The notes: generated from the sequence alone by a model not told the origin. DNA of 48,232 nt from Pseudomonas sp. P7548 (GCF_013386585.1 NZ_JACARO010000052.1:1-48232); one strand, 5' to 3'. Counted from the stretch's first letter, positions 29,181-37,816 are shown. Numbers and translations are program-made.

Positions 29181-30188
29181 TTATCGGGCGGTGCTGGAGC
29201 GGCGTCGCAGGGTGTCGATGGTCACGGCGAGGGCGATGACCACGCCGATCACCACTTGTTGAATGAAGGGCGAGACGCCGAGCAGGTTCAGGCCATTGCG
29301 CAACACGCCAATGATCAGCACGCCCACCAGGGTGCCGCCGATGCTGCCCACGCCACCGCTGAGGCTGGCCCCGCCAATCACCACGGCGGCGATGGCATCC
29401 AGTTCCAGGCTCAGGCCGGCGCTGGGTTGGGACGAGTCGAGGCGGGCGGCGAGGGTGACGGCGGCGATACCGGCCAGGGCGCCGCTGATGGCGTAGACCC
29501 ACAGGGTGATCGCACGCACCTTGATGCCTGACAAGCGCGCCACTTCGGGGCTGCCGCCCATGGCATAGAGGTTGCGGCCACCGGCACGAAAGCGCAGGAA
29601 CACCCAAGCCACCACCAGCATCACCAGAAACAGGCCGACCGTGGCCGAGAGGAAGCCGAAATGCCGCACCGTGGCCAGGCTGGTGAACCAGTCCGGGTAG
29701 CCGACGATCTGCCGGCCTTCGGTGAGGATGTTCGCCAGGCCCCGGGCCACCGACATCATGGTCAGCGTGGCAATGAACGGCGGCAGCTTGGCGTAGGTAA
29801 TCAGCCCACCGGAGACCAGCCCGGCGAGCATGCCGCTGGCGATCGAGATCGGAATCGCAAAGCCCAGGGGCATGGCCTGGTCCTGGTACAACCAGCCCAG
29901 CATCATCATCGAGAACGCCAGCACCGAGCCGACCGACAGGTCGATGCCGCCGATCACGATCACCGCCGTCATGCCAATCGCCAGGATGCCCAGCACGGTG
30001 ACCTGATCGAGGATGTTCAGGCCATTGCGCAACGAGAAGAAGAATTCGGAACTGAAGGAGAAGACCAGCACCAGCAACACAAGGCCGATCAGCGGGCCAC
30101 CGATGTTGCTGGGAAGCAGTTTCACCAGCCGGGGACGGCGGGTCGGCTTGAGATCGGCCGGGTGATGGACAGAGGCTTTGGCGTCCAC
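29181..30188 (-). CDS. Ribose-type ABC importer permease
   Basis: A 335-aa permease of the RbsC family with eight to ten helices and the signature GMTAVIVIGGIDLSVGSV. The start is GTG at 30188, since CAGGAG stands at the right distance; an overlapping ATG at 30190 is in another frame. It is the first gene of the minus-strand catabolic operon. Confidence 0.9.
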   Translation of the reverse strand: MDAKASVHHPADLKPTRRPRLVKLLPSNIGGPLIGLVLLVLVFSFSSEFFFSLRNGLNILDQVTVLGILAIGMTAVIVIGGIDLSVGSVLAFSMMMLGWLYQDQAMPLGFAIPISIASGMLAGLVSGGLITYAKLPPFIATLTMMSVARGLANILTEGRQIVGYPDWFTSLATVRHFGFLSATVGLFLVMLVVAWVFLRFRAGGRNLYAMGGSPEVARLSGIKVRAITLWVYAISGALAGIAAVTLAARLDSSQPSAGLSLELDAIAAVVIGGASLSGGVGSIGGTLVGVLIIGVLRNGLNLLGVSPFIQQVVIGVVIALAVTIDTLRRRSSTAR

Positions 30189-30549
30189 ATTGTTCTCCTG
30201 ACTTATTTTTTTTGGAGTTCATTCAGGCGGCGTGAATATTTATGCGTGCCTGACTGTTAATTCAGATTCCAGTGACACCGTGGCAAAGTCAAGCGCTTAA
30301 TTTTTCATGCATGCCTCTAGACCGCCGTTTTTATCGGGCGCAAAGCCACGGGATAGATAAGCGCGCGTGGGATTTTAGCCGTCTGTCCGAGGGGAGTTTC
30401 CGGGTTTTATTTCATTTTTCCGCCGTTCGCTCACTTGACCTGCTGCGGGATCGGCGTCTAAATAGAAATATATTGTCACTGCTGAATAAATATTCAAAAC
30501 AGCCGTGAACGCTTTCACCTCGCGTGGTCAGCCTCAAAGGAGCCGCTGC
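30189..30549. promoter_or_regulatory. Divergent control region of the sugar operons
   Basis: A 361-base AT-rich gap between the permease and the transketolase gene. TGAATATTTA (30233-30242) and its exact complement TAAATATTCA (30487-30496) mark the two ends, each near one start. The second sits in a 14-base near-palindrome TGAATAAATATTCA. Together they look like paired operators. No ORF worth calling was found. Confidence 0.6.
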
Positions 30550-31386
30550 ATGAATGCCTTCCAGTACGACGCCCACCAGATCAAAGAACAGGCCCGTTTG
30601 ATCCGGCGCCATGTGATCCGCTTGAATGCCGACTCCCCGGCAGGCGGCCACACCGGGGCGGACCTGTCGGAAACCGACATCCTCGCCACCCTGTATTTCC
30701 GCATCCTCAACACCGGCCCCGAGCGCACGGAAGACCCCGAGCGCGATATCTACATCCAGAGCAAAGGCCATGGCGTGGGCGGTTTGTACTGCTGCCTGGC
30801 GCAGGCCGGCTACATCCCCACCGACTGGTTGCCGACCTACCAGCACTTCAATTCCCATTTGCCCGGCCACCCGGTGCGGCAGAAAACCCCGGGCATCGAA
30901 CTCAACACCGGCGCCCTCGGCCACGGGTTGCCGGTGGCGGTAGGGCTGGCGTTGGCGGCGAAGATGTCCGGCAGTAAAAAGCGCATCTACGTGTTGACTG
31001 GCGACGGCGAGCTCGCCGAAGGCTCCAACTGGGAAGCGGCGATGGCGGCGGCCAAGTACGGGCTGGATAACCTGTTTGTGATCGTCGACAAGAACAAGCT
31101 GCAACTGGCCGGGCTGACCGCCGAGATCATGCCGCTGGACCCGCTGGACGTGAAATGGGCGGCTTTCGGTTTCACCGTCAGCGAGTGCGATGGCAATGAC
31201 GTCGGCCAGCTGATCGAGAGCCTCGAAACCATGCAAGCCCACACCGGCTCACCCCAGGTGCTGATCGCCCACACCATCAAGGGCAAGGGCGTGTCGTTTA
31301 TTGAAGCGCGTCCCGAATGGCACCACCGCGTGCCCAAGGGTGATGAAATCAACGCAGCACTGGAGGAGTTGAATCATGGCAAGTGA
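30550..31386 (+). CDS. Transketolase-like subunit A (N-terminal, TPP-binding half)
   Basis: A 278-aa protein equal to the N-terminal domain of transketolase, with the TPP motif GDGELAEGSNWEAAMAAAKYG...VDKNK and the HGVGG and GALGHGLPVAVG segments. It pairs with the gene at 31376 to make a two-subunit transketolase. AAGGAG is eight bases before the ATG at 30550, which is preferred to the in-frame start at 30505. In known pathways such split transketolases act on unusual ketose phosphates (for example apulose 4-phosphate); the substrate here is not known. Confidence 0.9.
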   Translation: MNAFQYDAHQIKEQARLIRRHVIRLNADSPAGGHTGADLSETDILATLYFRILNTGPERTEDPERDIYIQSKGHGVGGLYCCLAQAGYIPTDWLPTYQHFNSHLPGHPVRQKTPGIELNTGALGHGLPVAVGLALAAKMSGSKKRIYVLTGDGELAEGSNWEAAMAAAKYGLDNLFVIVDKNKLQLAGLTAEIMPLDPLDVKWAAFGFTVSECDGNDVGQLIESLETMQAHTGSPQVLIAHTIKGKGVSFIEARPEWHHRVPKGDEINAALEELNHGK

Positions 31387-32308
31387 GCACCTGGCGAGCG
31401 TCATGGTGGAGGCGTTTATCGCGGCGGTCGATGCTGGCCTGGACGTGGTGCCGGTGGTCAGCGACTCCACCTCCACGGCCAAGATCGGTCCGTTTGCCCA
31501 ACGCTTCCCCGAGCGGTTGATCAACGTCGGCATTGCCGAGCAGTCCCTGGTCAGCGTGGCGGCTGGGCTGGCATTGGGTGGCAAGATCGCGGCCACCTGC
31601 AATGCCGCGCCGTTCCTGATTTCCCGCGCCAACGAACAGATCAAGGTGGACGTCTGCTACAACCAGGCCAACGTCAAGATGTTCGGCTTGAATGCCGGCG
31701 CCAGTTACGGCCCGTTGGCCAGCACCCACCACAGCCTCGACGATATTTCGGTGATGCGCGGGTTTGGCAATGTGCAGATCTTCGCCCCGGCCGATGCGCT
31801 GGAGTGCCGGCAGATCATCGATTACGCGCTGCGCTATAAAGGCCCGGTGTATGTCCGGCTTGACGGTAAAGCTTTGCCTGAGGTGCATGGCGCCGACTAT
31901 CGATTCGTGCCCGGCCAAGTGGACATCCTGCGCCAGGGCGCAGACGTGAGCATCGTTGCGTTGGGCTCCGTGGTACACGAGGCGGTGGATGCGGCGGCCT
32001 TGCTGGCCGAGCAGGGCATCCAGGCGCAGGTGATCAACCTGTCGTCGATCCGCCCATTGCAGCGTGACGCCTTGCTCAGTGCACTGAGCGCCACGCGCGC
32101 GGTGATTACCGTCGAAGAACACAACATCAATGGTGGCGTCGGCAGCCTGGTCGCCGAAGTGCTGGCCGAAGCCGGGCTGGGCATTGCGCTGGTCCGCCTG
32201 GGCATCGGCGACGGTGAATACGCCGCGGCCGGCGCCCGCGAACCGACCCGCGCCTTGCATAACATCGACGCGGCTGGGATTGTGGCGGCTGCCACTCGGT
32301 TGCGGTGA
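31376..32308 (+). CDS. Transketolase-like subunit B (C-terminal half)
   Basis: A 310-aa protein with the transketolase pyrimidine-binding domain, catalytic Glu in NVGIAEQ, and a C-terminal transketolase domain (ISSIRPLQ-type and VITVEEHNINGGVGS). It overlaps subunit A by 11 bases, so translation is coupled. It forms the active site together with subunit A. Confidence 0.9.
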   Translation: MASEHLASVMVEAFIAAVDAGLDVVPVVSDSTSTAKIGPFAQRFPERLINVGIAEQSLVSVAAGLALGGKIAATCNAAPFLISRANEQIKVDVCYNQANVKMFGLNAGASYGPLASTHHSLDDISVMRGFGNVQIFAPADALECRQIIDYALRYKGPVYVRLDGKALPEVHGADYRFVPGQVDILRQGADVSIVALGSVVHEAVDAAALLAEQGIQAQVINLSSIRPLQRDALLSALSATRAVITVEEHNINGGVGSLVAEVLAEAGLGIALVRLGIGDGEYAAAGAREPTRALHNIDAAGIVAAATRLR

Positions 32309-32312
32309 ACCC

Positions 32313-33788
32313 ATGACAAACCACACTCCGCTGATCCTGGCGATAGATGAAGGCACCAGCAACGCCAAGGCAGTGCTGGTCAACGAACTCGGGCAGGTGA
32401 TTGCCCGGGGTTCGCGGCCCTTGAGCATCAACCACCCCCAGCCCGGCTTTTCCGAGCAGGACCCGTTGTTGATCTGGCTGCACACCCTGGCCGCGATTGA
32501 AGAATGCCTGGCCCAGGTGGAGCGACCGATCACCGCATTGGCCATCAGCAACCAGCGCGAGTCGGTGGTGGCCTGGGACCGGCGCAGCGGCGAGCCGTTG
32601 TCGCCGTGCATCAGTTGGCAATGCCGACGCTCCACCGCGTTGTGCGCACAGTTGCATGAGCAGGGGCACGAAGCACTGGTCCTGGAAAAGACCGGGCTGG
32701 CCCTCGACCCGATGTTTTCCGCCGGCAAATTTCGCTGGATCCTTGATCACCTGGACAACGGCCACGCACGTGCGGCGGCCGGTGAAATCTGCCTGGGCAC
32801 GGTCGACAGTTGGTTGTTGTGGAAGCTCAGCGGCGGTCAGGTGTTCGCCACCGATTATTCCAACGCCGCGCGCACGCAACTGTTCAACCTGCACACCGGC
32901 ACCTGGGACCCGGAGCTGCTGGCCCTGTTCGCGATTCCAGCTGCGGCGTTGGCGCCGATTCGGCCGAGTGCGGGTTTCTTCGCCGAAACCGTCGCGCTGG
33001 GCGGCTTGCCTGCGGGTATCCCGGTGATGTCGATGATGGGCGACTCCCATGCGGCGCTGTACGGGCAGGGTGGTTTCGCCCCAGGGCTGGTCAAGGCCAC
33101 CCTCGGCACGGGCTCGTCGTTGATGACACCGATGGGCGGGCCGATTGCGTCCACCCATGGGCTTTCCACCACCTTGGCCTGGCATGACGGCAACGCGGCG
33201 ACGTTCGGCATGGAAGGCAACATCGTGCACACCGGCGCCGCCGTGCAGTGGGCCTCGCGGCTGGTGGCCGGTGAGTCGCTGGACGCGTTGACGGAACAGG
33301 CCGCGCAATTGCCGGATAACGGCGGCGTGTACTTTGTGCCGGCGCTGTCCGGGTTGGGGGCACCGCACTGGAAAGCCGACGCCCGTGGCTTGATCTGTGG
33401 CCTGAGCGAAGCCACCTCGGGCGCGCATATTTTGCGCGCCTCGCTGGAGTCCATCGGCTATCAGATTCGTGATGTGTTTGAGGCGATGCAGCAGGACATC
33501 CGCAGCCCGTTGAAAGAGCTGTGGGTCGACGGCGGTGCGACACGCAATCGCTGGTTGATGCAGTTCCTGGCCAACCTGCTGCAACGTCCGGTGGTGCGCA
33601 GCCTGTCGCCGGAGGTCTCGGCACTCGGGGCTGCACACCTGGCGGGTAGGGCGTTGGGAATTTGGGCGAGTGATGAGGCTTTGGGTGCGCTGGAGCGTCA
33701 GCGCGAGCGCTTCGAACCCCAGGATGATCCTGCGATGGCAGGGCGTTACGCCGAATGGAAAAAGGCCCTGGCCCGCACCCTTCTCTAA
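32313..33788 (+). CDS. FGGY-family carbohydrate kinase, glycerol kinase-like
   Basis: A 491-aa sugar kinase. Motifs follow glycerol kinase: NQRES (R82, E83), ISWQCRRS (W102), GTVDSWLLWK, TDYSNAARTQLFN, GDSHAALYGQ and LGTGSSLM. The glycerol-contacting Tyr of E. coli GlpK (DPYFSGTK) is Met here (M134 in DPMFSAGK), so glycerol is probably not the substrate. It starts 4 bases after the transketolase pair and should phosphorylate the ketose made by the dehydrogenases. A REPIN follows its stop. Confidence 0.88.
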   Translation: MTNHTPLILAIDEGTSNAKAVLVNELGQVIARGSRPLSINHPQPGFSEQDPLLIWLHTLAAIEECLAQVERPITALAISNQRESVVAWDRRSGEPLSPCISWQCRRSTALCAQLHEQGHEALVLEKTGLALDPMFSAGKFRWILDHLDNGHARAAAGEICLGTVDSWLLWKLSGGQVFATDYSNAARTQLFNLHTGTWDPELLALFAIPAAALAPIRPSAGFFAETVALGGLPAGIPVMSMMGDSHAALYGQGGFAPGLVKATLGTGSSLMTPMGGPIASTHGLSTTLAWHDGNAATFGMEGNIVHTGAAVQWASRLVAGESLDALTEQAAQLPDNGGVYFVPALSGLGAPHWKADARGLICGLSEATSGAHILRASLESIGYQIRDVFEAMQQDIRSPLKELWVDGGATRNRWLMQFLANLLQRPVVRSLSPEVSALGAAHLAGRALGIWASDEALGALERQRERFEPQDDPAMAGRYAEWKKALARTLL

Positions 33789-33808
33789 CACCCGATGAAC
33801 ATCAAGCC

Positions 33809-33898
33809 TGTGGGAGCTGGCTTGCCTGCGATTACGGTGGGTCAGTCAACACATTCGTCAACTGAGCCACCGTATTCGCGAGCAAGCCCGCTCCCACA
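33809..33898. repeat. REPIN (inverted REP pair)
   Basis: TGTGGGAGCTGGCTTGC (from 33809) and GCAAGCCCGCTCCCACA (to 33898) form inverted arms about 55 bases apart. Same REP type as at 3196. It stands between convergent genes. Confidence 0.8.
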
Positions 33899-33980
33899 TT
33901 TAGACCGATTTATGCCTGACCCAACTGTTTAAGCCTCGGGAAAACCGGTCTTCTGTGCCCAGCGATTCTGACAAAACCTC

Positions 33981-34925
33981 TCATGGCTTCCAGGTCTGCA
34001 CGTCCTTGGCGTCCACGGCCTTGGGCAGCAACCCTGCCTTGAAGAACGCATCGGCAATTTTCTGCTGTTCGCCCAACTGATCGAGCGTCACCGGTTGCAC
34101 CTGATAGCTGCGGTGCGCGTTGGCCGCTTCGACGGTGGCCACATCGAGGTTACCCCACAGCGGGCCAAGCACCTTGGCGGCGTCTTGCGGGTGGGTTTTC
34201 ACCCATTGGCCGGCTTTTTCCAATTGTTCGTACACCACCTTCAGGACCTCAGGGTGGGCCTTGGCGTAGGGCGTGCCCGTCAGGTAATAGCGCTTGTAGC
34301 TGGCCAGGCCCGCGCCATCCGCCAGGGTGCGGGTGGGCAGTTGGCGCTGCACGCCTGTGAGGAAGGGTTCCCAGGTGACCCAGGCATCGACTTTATTGTT
34401 CTCGAACGCAGCGCGGCCATCGGCCGGTGTCAGGTAGGCCGGTTCGATATCCGAGAACGCCAGGCCGGCCTTGGCCAGCGCCGCGATCAACAGGTAGTGG
34501 GTGCCGGCGGCTTTGGTCACGGCGACTTTCTTGCCTTTGAGGTCGGCCAGTTGCTGGATCGGCGAGTCCTTGCGCACCACGATGGCCTGGGCCGACGGCG
34601 AGGGCGCTTCCTGGGCAAAGTAGGTGAGTTTGGCCTGGGCCGCCTGGGCGAAGATTGGCACGGTGTCGGCCACGTCGGCGCTGATGTCGACATTGCCGAC
34701 GTTCAGTGCCTCCAGCAGCGGCAGGCCGCTGGGAAACTCGTGCCAGGACACGTCGATGTTGTCGGCCTTGAGGGCTTTTTCCAGGGTGCCCTGGGTCTTG
34801 AGCAGGGTAATCAGGGTGGACGATTTCTGGTAACCGATACGCACGGTCTCCTGGGCCTCGGCGCTGACCGCCACGGAAAAAGCCAGAAGCCCGATGACAA
34901 CGGCGAGGGGACGACGAATAGACAT
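33981..34925 (-). CDS. SsuA-like periplasmic sulfonate/organic-sulfur binding protein
   Basis: A 314-aa ABC substrate-binding protein of the SsuA/TauA family. A signal peptide (about 1-24, SAEA) precedes VRIGYQKSSTLITLLKTQGTLEKAL, and the WHEFPSGLPLLEALNVGNVDI and VRKDSPI motifs match SsuA. It likely binds alkanesulfonates or similar anions. ATG at 34925 is preferred to 34961. No permease or ATPase gene is beside it, so it must work with subunits encoded elsewhere or is an orphan. Confidence 0.82.
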   Translation of the reverse strand: MSIRRPLAVVIGLLAFSVAVSAEAQETVRIGYQKSSTLITLLKTQGTLEKALKADNIDVSWHEFPSGLPLLEALNVGNVDISADVADTVPIFAQAAQAKLTYFAQEAPSPSAQAIVVRKDSPIQQLADLKGKKVAVTKAAGTHYLLIAALAKAGLAFSDIEPAYLTPADGRAAFENNKVDAWVTWEPFLTGVQRQLPTRTLADGAGLASYKRYYLTGTPYAKAHPEVLKVVYEQLEKAGQWVKTHPQDAAKVLGPLWGNLDVATVEAANAHRSYQVQPVTLDQLGEQQKIADAFFKAGLLPKAVDAKDVQTWKP

Positions 34926-35023
34926 GGCGCGCTCGATCTTCAATGGAATGCAGCCAAGCATAAAGTTCTAAAAACCAATCGATAAATACTCTTTCGATCT
35001 GAGCTTAAATCGCTTTCTCACCT

Positions 35024-35135
35024 TGTAGTGAGCGGGCTTGCCCCGCGCCCGCGCCGCCACAAATCCCCGCAATTTTCCCTGGAACAGATGAGGTGGGGCT
35101 TATTACGCCGCGCGGGGTAAACCCGCTCACTACAA
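35024..35135. repeat. REPIN of the second family (GTAGTGAGCGGGC)
   Basis: TGTAGTGAGCGGGCTTGCC (from 35024) and GGTAAACCCGCTCACTACA (to about 35134) face each other across about 75 bases, including a G/C-rich centre. Same family as the units in the 13125-13320 cluster. It lies upstream of the SsuA-like gene and downstream of the EamA gene. Confidence 0.8.
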
Positions 35136-35166
35136 GCGTCCGCGCTGCCACAATCCTGGCAAAGGG

Positions 35167-36063
35167 TCAGGAGGTCGATTTGGGCCGGCTGTTGCTGAGC
35201 ACACACCACACGGCCAGGCAGATGAGGCCGCCGCCGTAGAGGTGTGCGCTGGACAGTCGTTCGCCCAGGAACAGCACACCCCACAGCACGCCAAACGGCG
35301 GGATCAGGAAGGTCACCGTCAGTGAACGAACCGCCCCGATATCGGCGATCAGGCGGAAATACAGAATGTACGCATACGCGGTGCACACAAACCCCACCAC
35401 TCCCAGCGCTGCCCAGATCGTCGGGTTGCCCCAGCTGTGCGGCGGGTTGAGCACGGCTGAAACACCGAAGAACGGCAGCAGGAACAACGTCGCGCCGATC
35501 TGGCTGCCAAAGGCCACGAGCTTGGCGTCCAGCCCGCCCTTGTCGGCGATCCAGCGGCGGGTCAGGAACCCGGCAACGCCGTAGCAGCCGGTGGCGACCA
35601 GGCACGCCAACGCGCCGGTCACCACGGCGACCGAAAGGGTGACCGGGCCGGTGGTGGTCAGCAGGGTGATACCCATCAGGCCAATCACCACCCCAGCGGC
35701 TTTTTTCGGCGTCAGCGGGTCGCTGAAAAACAGCGCGCCCATCATCACGCCCATCAGCGGGGTGGTGGCGTTGAAGATCGCCGAGTAGCCCGCCGGCAGC
35801 AACGTCGCCGCCACGCCGTACATCAGGAACGGCACGCCGGAATTGATCACGCCCAACACCAGGGTGGGTTTGAGTTTGCCGTTGAAGGCGATGCGGGTGC
35901 GCAGCACGGTGACAATCACCGCCAGCCCGATGGCCCCCAGCAGCACACGGAAAAACGCCGTGGGCAACGCGCCCAACACCGGCGCCGCGATGCGCATGAA
36001 CAGAAAACTCGCGCCCCAGATCGCCGCCAGTACCAGTAGCCGAACACCGTCAGAAAGCTTCAT
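35167..36063 (-). CDS. EamA/DMT-superfamily transporter
   Basis: A 298-aa protein of ten helices in two EamA repeats (AAIWGASFLFMRIAAPVLG in the first). Drug/metabolite exporters of this type move small organic molecules. It overlaps the Ada-domain gene by 4 bases and is the last gene of a four-gene operon. Whether transport links to DNA repair is unclear. Confidence 0.85.
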   Translation of the reverse strand: MKLSDGVRLLVLAAIWGASFLFMRIAAPVLGALPTAFFRVLLGAIGLAVIVTVLRTRIAFNGKLKPTLVLGVINSGVPFLMYGVAATLLPAGYSAIFNATTPLMGVMMGALFFSDPLTPKKAAGVVIGLMGITLLTTTGPVTLSVAVVTGALACLVATGCYGVAGFLTRRWIADKGGLDAKLVAFGSQIGATLFLLPFFGVSAVLNPPHSWGNPTIWAALGVVGFVCTAYAYILYFRLIADIGAVRSLTVTFLIPPFGVLWGVLFLGERLSSAHLYGGGLICLAVWCVLSNSRPKSTS

Positions 36064-36326
36064 GCGTCACCTTTGTTTGTGGAATTCCAAATCGCGTAGT
36101 GCTCGGGCATGCACACTGCACAAGGCCGGTAGCCGGCGGCAATGGCGGTGGGCTCGTCGGCAAAGAACACGCGGTGTTTCACATAACCGCCGTTGGCAAT
36201 TGCTCGCCGTGCGGCGCGGCAGTCCAGGCGGCCGTAGATCTGGGTGCCGCGATGCCCGGCGCAGGTGCCCGGCACAAGGCTGGCGTAAGGTTTGCCCGTT
36301 ACCCCGAGCAAGGTGAACGTCTTCAT
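36060..36326 (-). CDS. Stand-alone Ada-type zinc domain protein
   Basis: An 88-aa protein matching the N-terminal zinc domain of Ada (YGRLDC, AGYRPCAVC). Ada uses four Cys, of which Cys38 takes methyl groups from DNA phosphotriesters. Here that position is Gly (G32 in YGRLDC), while C36, C69 and C72 stay and C22 is extra. It cannot be a normal methyl acceptor, but it may still bind zinc and DNA. It overlaps the genes on both sides by 4 bases. Confidence 0.7.
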   Translation of the reverse strand: MKTFTLLGVTGKPYASLVPGTCAGHRGTQIYGRLDCRAARRAIANGGYVKHRVFFADEPTAIAAGYRPCAVCMPEHYAIWNSTNKGDA

Positions 36327-37021
36327 CGGCCACCCTCTTGGGTATCAGGTGCATCATGGAACAGCACTTCCAATCCCACGCGTTCGCCGCCGCGCACGCG
36401 GCTGATGGCGTGCTTGAGGTTCACGCGGTAATAGCCCTGGCTGCCTCTGAACGGGCGCACCGCCGTGGCGATGATCGCCACATCACCGCGTTTAAGCGGC
36501 ACCACCATCGGCCGCGATTGCAGGCGCGGGCGTTGTTCGGTCATCACCAGCTCACCTCCTTGGAAGTCCGTCCCCGGCTCGGACAGCAGTGCAACGATTT
36601 GCAAGGGAAACACATGAAAGCCGGCATTGCGTTGATGCAGGGGCACCTGGTCATGCACACGCAACCGGTACAGATGGGACTGCCCTCGGGTCTGGCCGGC
36701 GTTGCGGTTTTGCCGCAGGAACTCATCCAGCGTAGCCGGGTAACGCGCATCGATGGCCAGGGTTTCGTTCCAGCGATTGGCGACTGGGGCCAGGCGCCGG
36801 TAGAGCGCCGTGCGCCACTCGGCCAGCGGGGTGGGCAGGTCTGTCTCGAAGTAGCGCCATTGCGCAAACAGGTCCTGCGCGGTGACGCACTGGGCCAGGG
36901 CGTCGACGACCGCTGCGCGCAACAACCCGGGCAGCACGGCGTAGCCTTCGCTATCGAGTTGGCGGTGGAGGTCGGCCCAGTCCAGCTGATCAAGTGCGGC
37001 GTCGAATTCAAGCAAGTTCAT
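36323..37021 (-). CDS. COG3826-like 2OG-Fe(II) oxygenase, degenerate active site
   Basis: A 232-aa paralogue of the protein encoded just upstream at 37024. They align across most of the C-terminal two thirds (HVFPLQIVALLSEPGTDF, GGELVMTEQ, RVNLKHAISRVRGGER). The iron-ligand triad is broken: HxD is LHQRN, so Asp is Arg (R131), though H129 and the distal His remain. The VMARHGFGRGEY segment of the paralogue is also missing. ATG at 37021 has AGGTG just upstream and lies two bases after the stop of the previous gene; an in-frame GTG at 37027 is possible. Likely catalytically altered or inactive. Confidence 0.75.
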   Translation of the reverse strand: MNLLEFDAALDQLDWADLHRQLDSEGYAVLPGLLRAAVVDALAQCVTAQDLFAQWRYFETDLPTPLAEWRTALYRRLAPVANRWNETLAIDARYPATLDEFLRQNRNAGQTRGQSHLYRLRVHDQVPLHQRNAGFHVFPLQIVALLSEPGTDFQGGELVMTEQRPRLQSRPMVVPLKRGDVAIIATAVRPFRGSQGYYRVNLKHAISRVRGGERVGLEVLFHDAPDTQEGGR

Positions 37022-37023
37022 GT

Positions 37024-37746
37024 TCACCTCGCATCATGAAAAATCAGGCCGACGGCATGGCGCTGACCGCTGCGGATGCGGCTCACACCGTGGCGCATGG
37101 CGACCTTGCGCAGACCGCGCGGGCCCATGGCCGGGCGTTGATTGACGGTAAATACCAGCCCATCGCCCTGGCGCAGCGGGATGACTTCGGCGCGCTGGCC
37201 CTGGGATGAACGCTCGGTCATGACGAACTCGCCGCCGACGAAATCCCGTCCGGGTTCCGATAGCAGGATCGCCACCTGGAGCGGGAAAACGTGCTCGCCG
37301 TAGAGGTCCTGATGCAGGCAGTTGTAGTCACCTGCGCCATATTTGAGGATCAGCGGAGTAGGGCGGGCCTGGCCTGTGGCATGGCATTGACGCAGGAACT
37401 CGTTCAGCTCACTTGGGTACTGCACGTCGAGGCCGAGCTGGAGGTTCCAGGCATTGGCAATCGGGGCAAGGCCTGTGTAGAGCGCGTGCCGCAGTTGATC
37501 GAGCAACGGCGGCAAGGGGTAGGCAAAGTATTTGTACTCGCCGCGCCCGAACCCATGTCGAGCCATCACCACCCGCGAGCGATAGCCGGTTTCCTGCGCA
37601 TAGCGCGCGGCGAGCGCCTCGCACTGTTGGGCTGTCAGCAGCGCGGGCAGCACCGCGTTTCCGTGGGCCTCGAGCTCACGGGCGATGCGGTTCCAGTCGT
37701 GCGTGGGGGCGTTGTTTCTGGGGGTGTGCATGGCCTTGACGCTCAT
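37024..37746 (-). CDS. COG3826/PF09859-type 2OG-Fe(II) oxygenase, DNA-repair candidate
   Basis: A 240-aa oxygenase with intact ligands: H145 and D147 in CLHQDLYG, distal H219 in MRHGVSRIRSG and the 2OG Arg region after it. The VMARHGFGRGEYKYF segment (about 59-74) is characteristic of the family annotated as oxygenases for oxidative demethylation of damaged DNA. It is the first gene of an operon with a paralogue, an Ada zinc domain and an EamA permease. Starts at 37746 and 37731 are both possible; neither has a strong ribosome site. Confidence 0.8.
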   Translation of the reverse strand: MSVKAMHTPRNNAPTHDWNRIARELEAHGNAVLPALLTAQQCEALAARYAQETGYRSRVVMARHGFGRGEYKYFAYPLPPLLDQLRHALYTGLAPIANAWNLQLGLDVQYPSELNEFLRQCHATGQARPTPLILKYGAGDYNCLHQDLYGEHVFPLQVAILLSEPGRDFVGGEFVMTERSSQGQRAEVIPLRQGDGLVFTVNQRPAMGPRGLRKVAMRHGVSRIRSGQRHAVGLIFHDAR

Positions 37747-37816
37747 CGGTGGGCAGATGAGCGGAGTCTAGGGGGCACTTGCCGGCTTGGAACTCTGCGG
37801 CTTGCGGTCGAATTGT

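Noticed and set aside
36323..37746. Treating the two oxygenase genes as one frameshifted gene
   Set aside because: Each has its own start, ribosome signal and full-length domain, and they align with each other as duplicates rather than as two parts.
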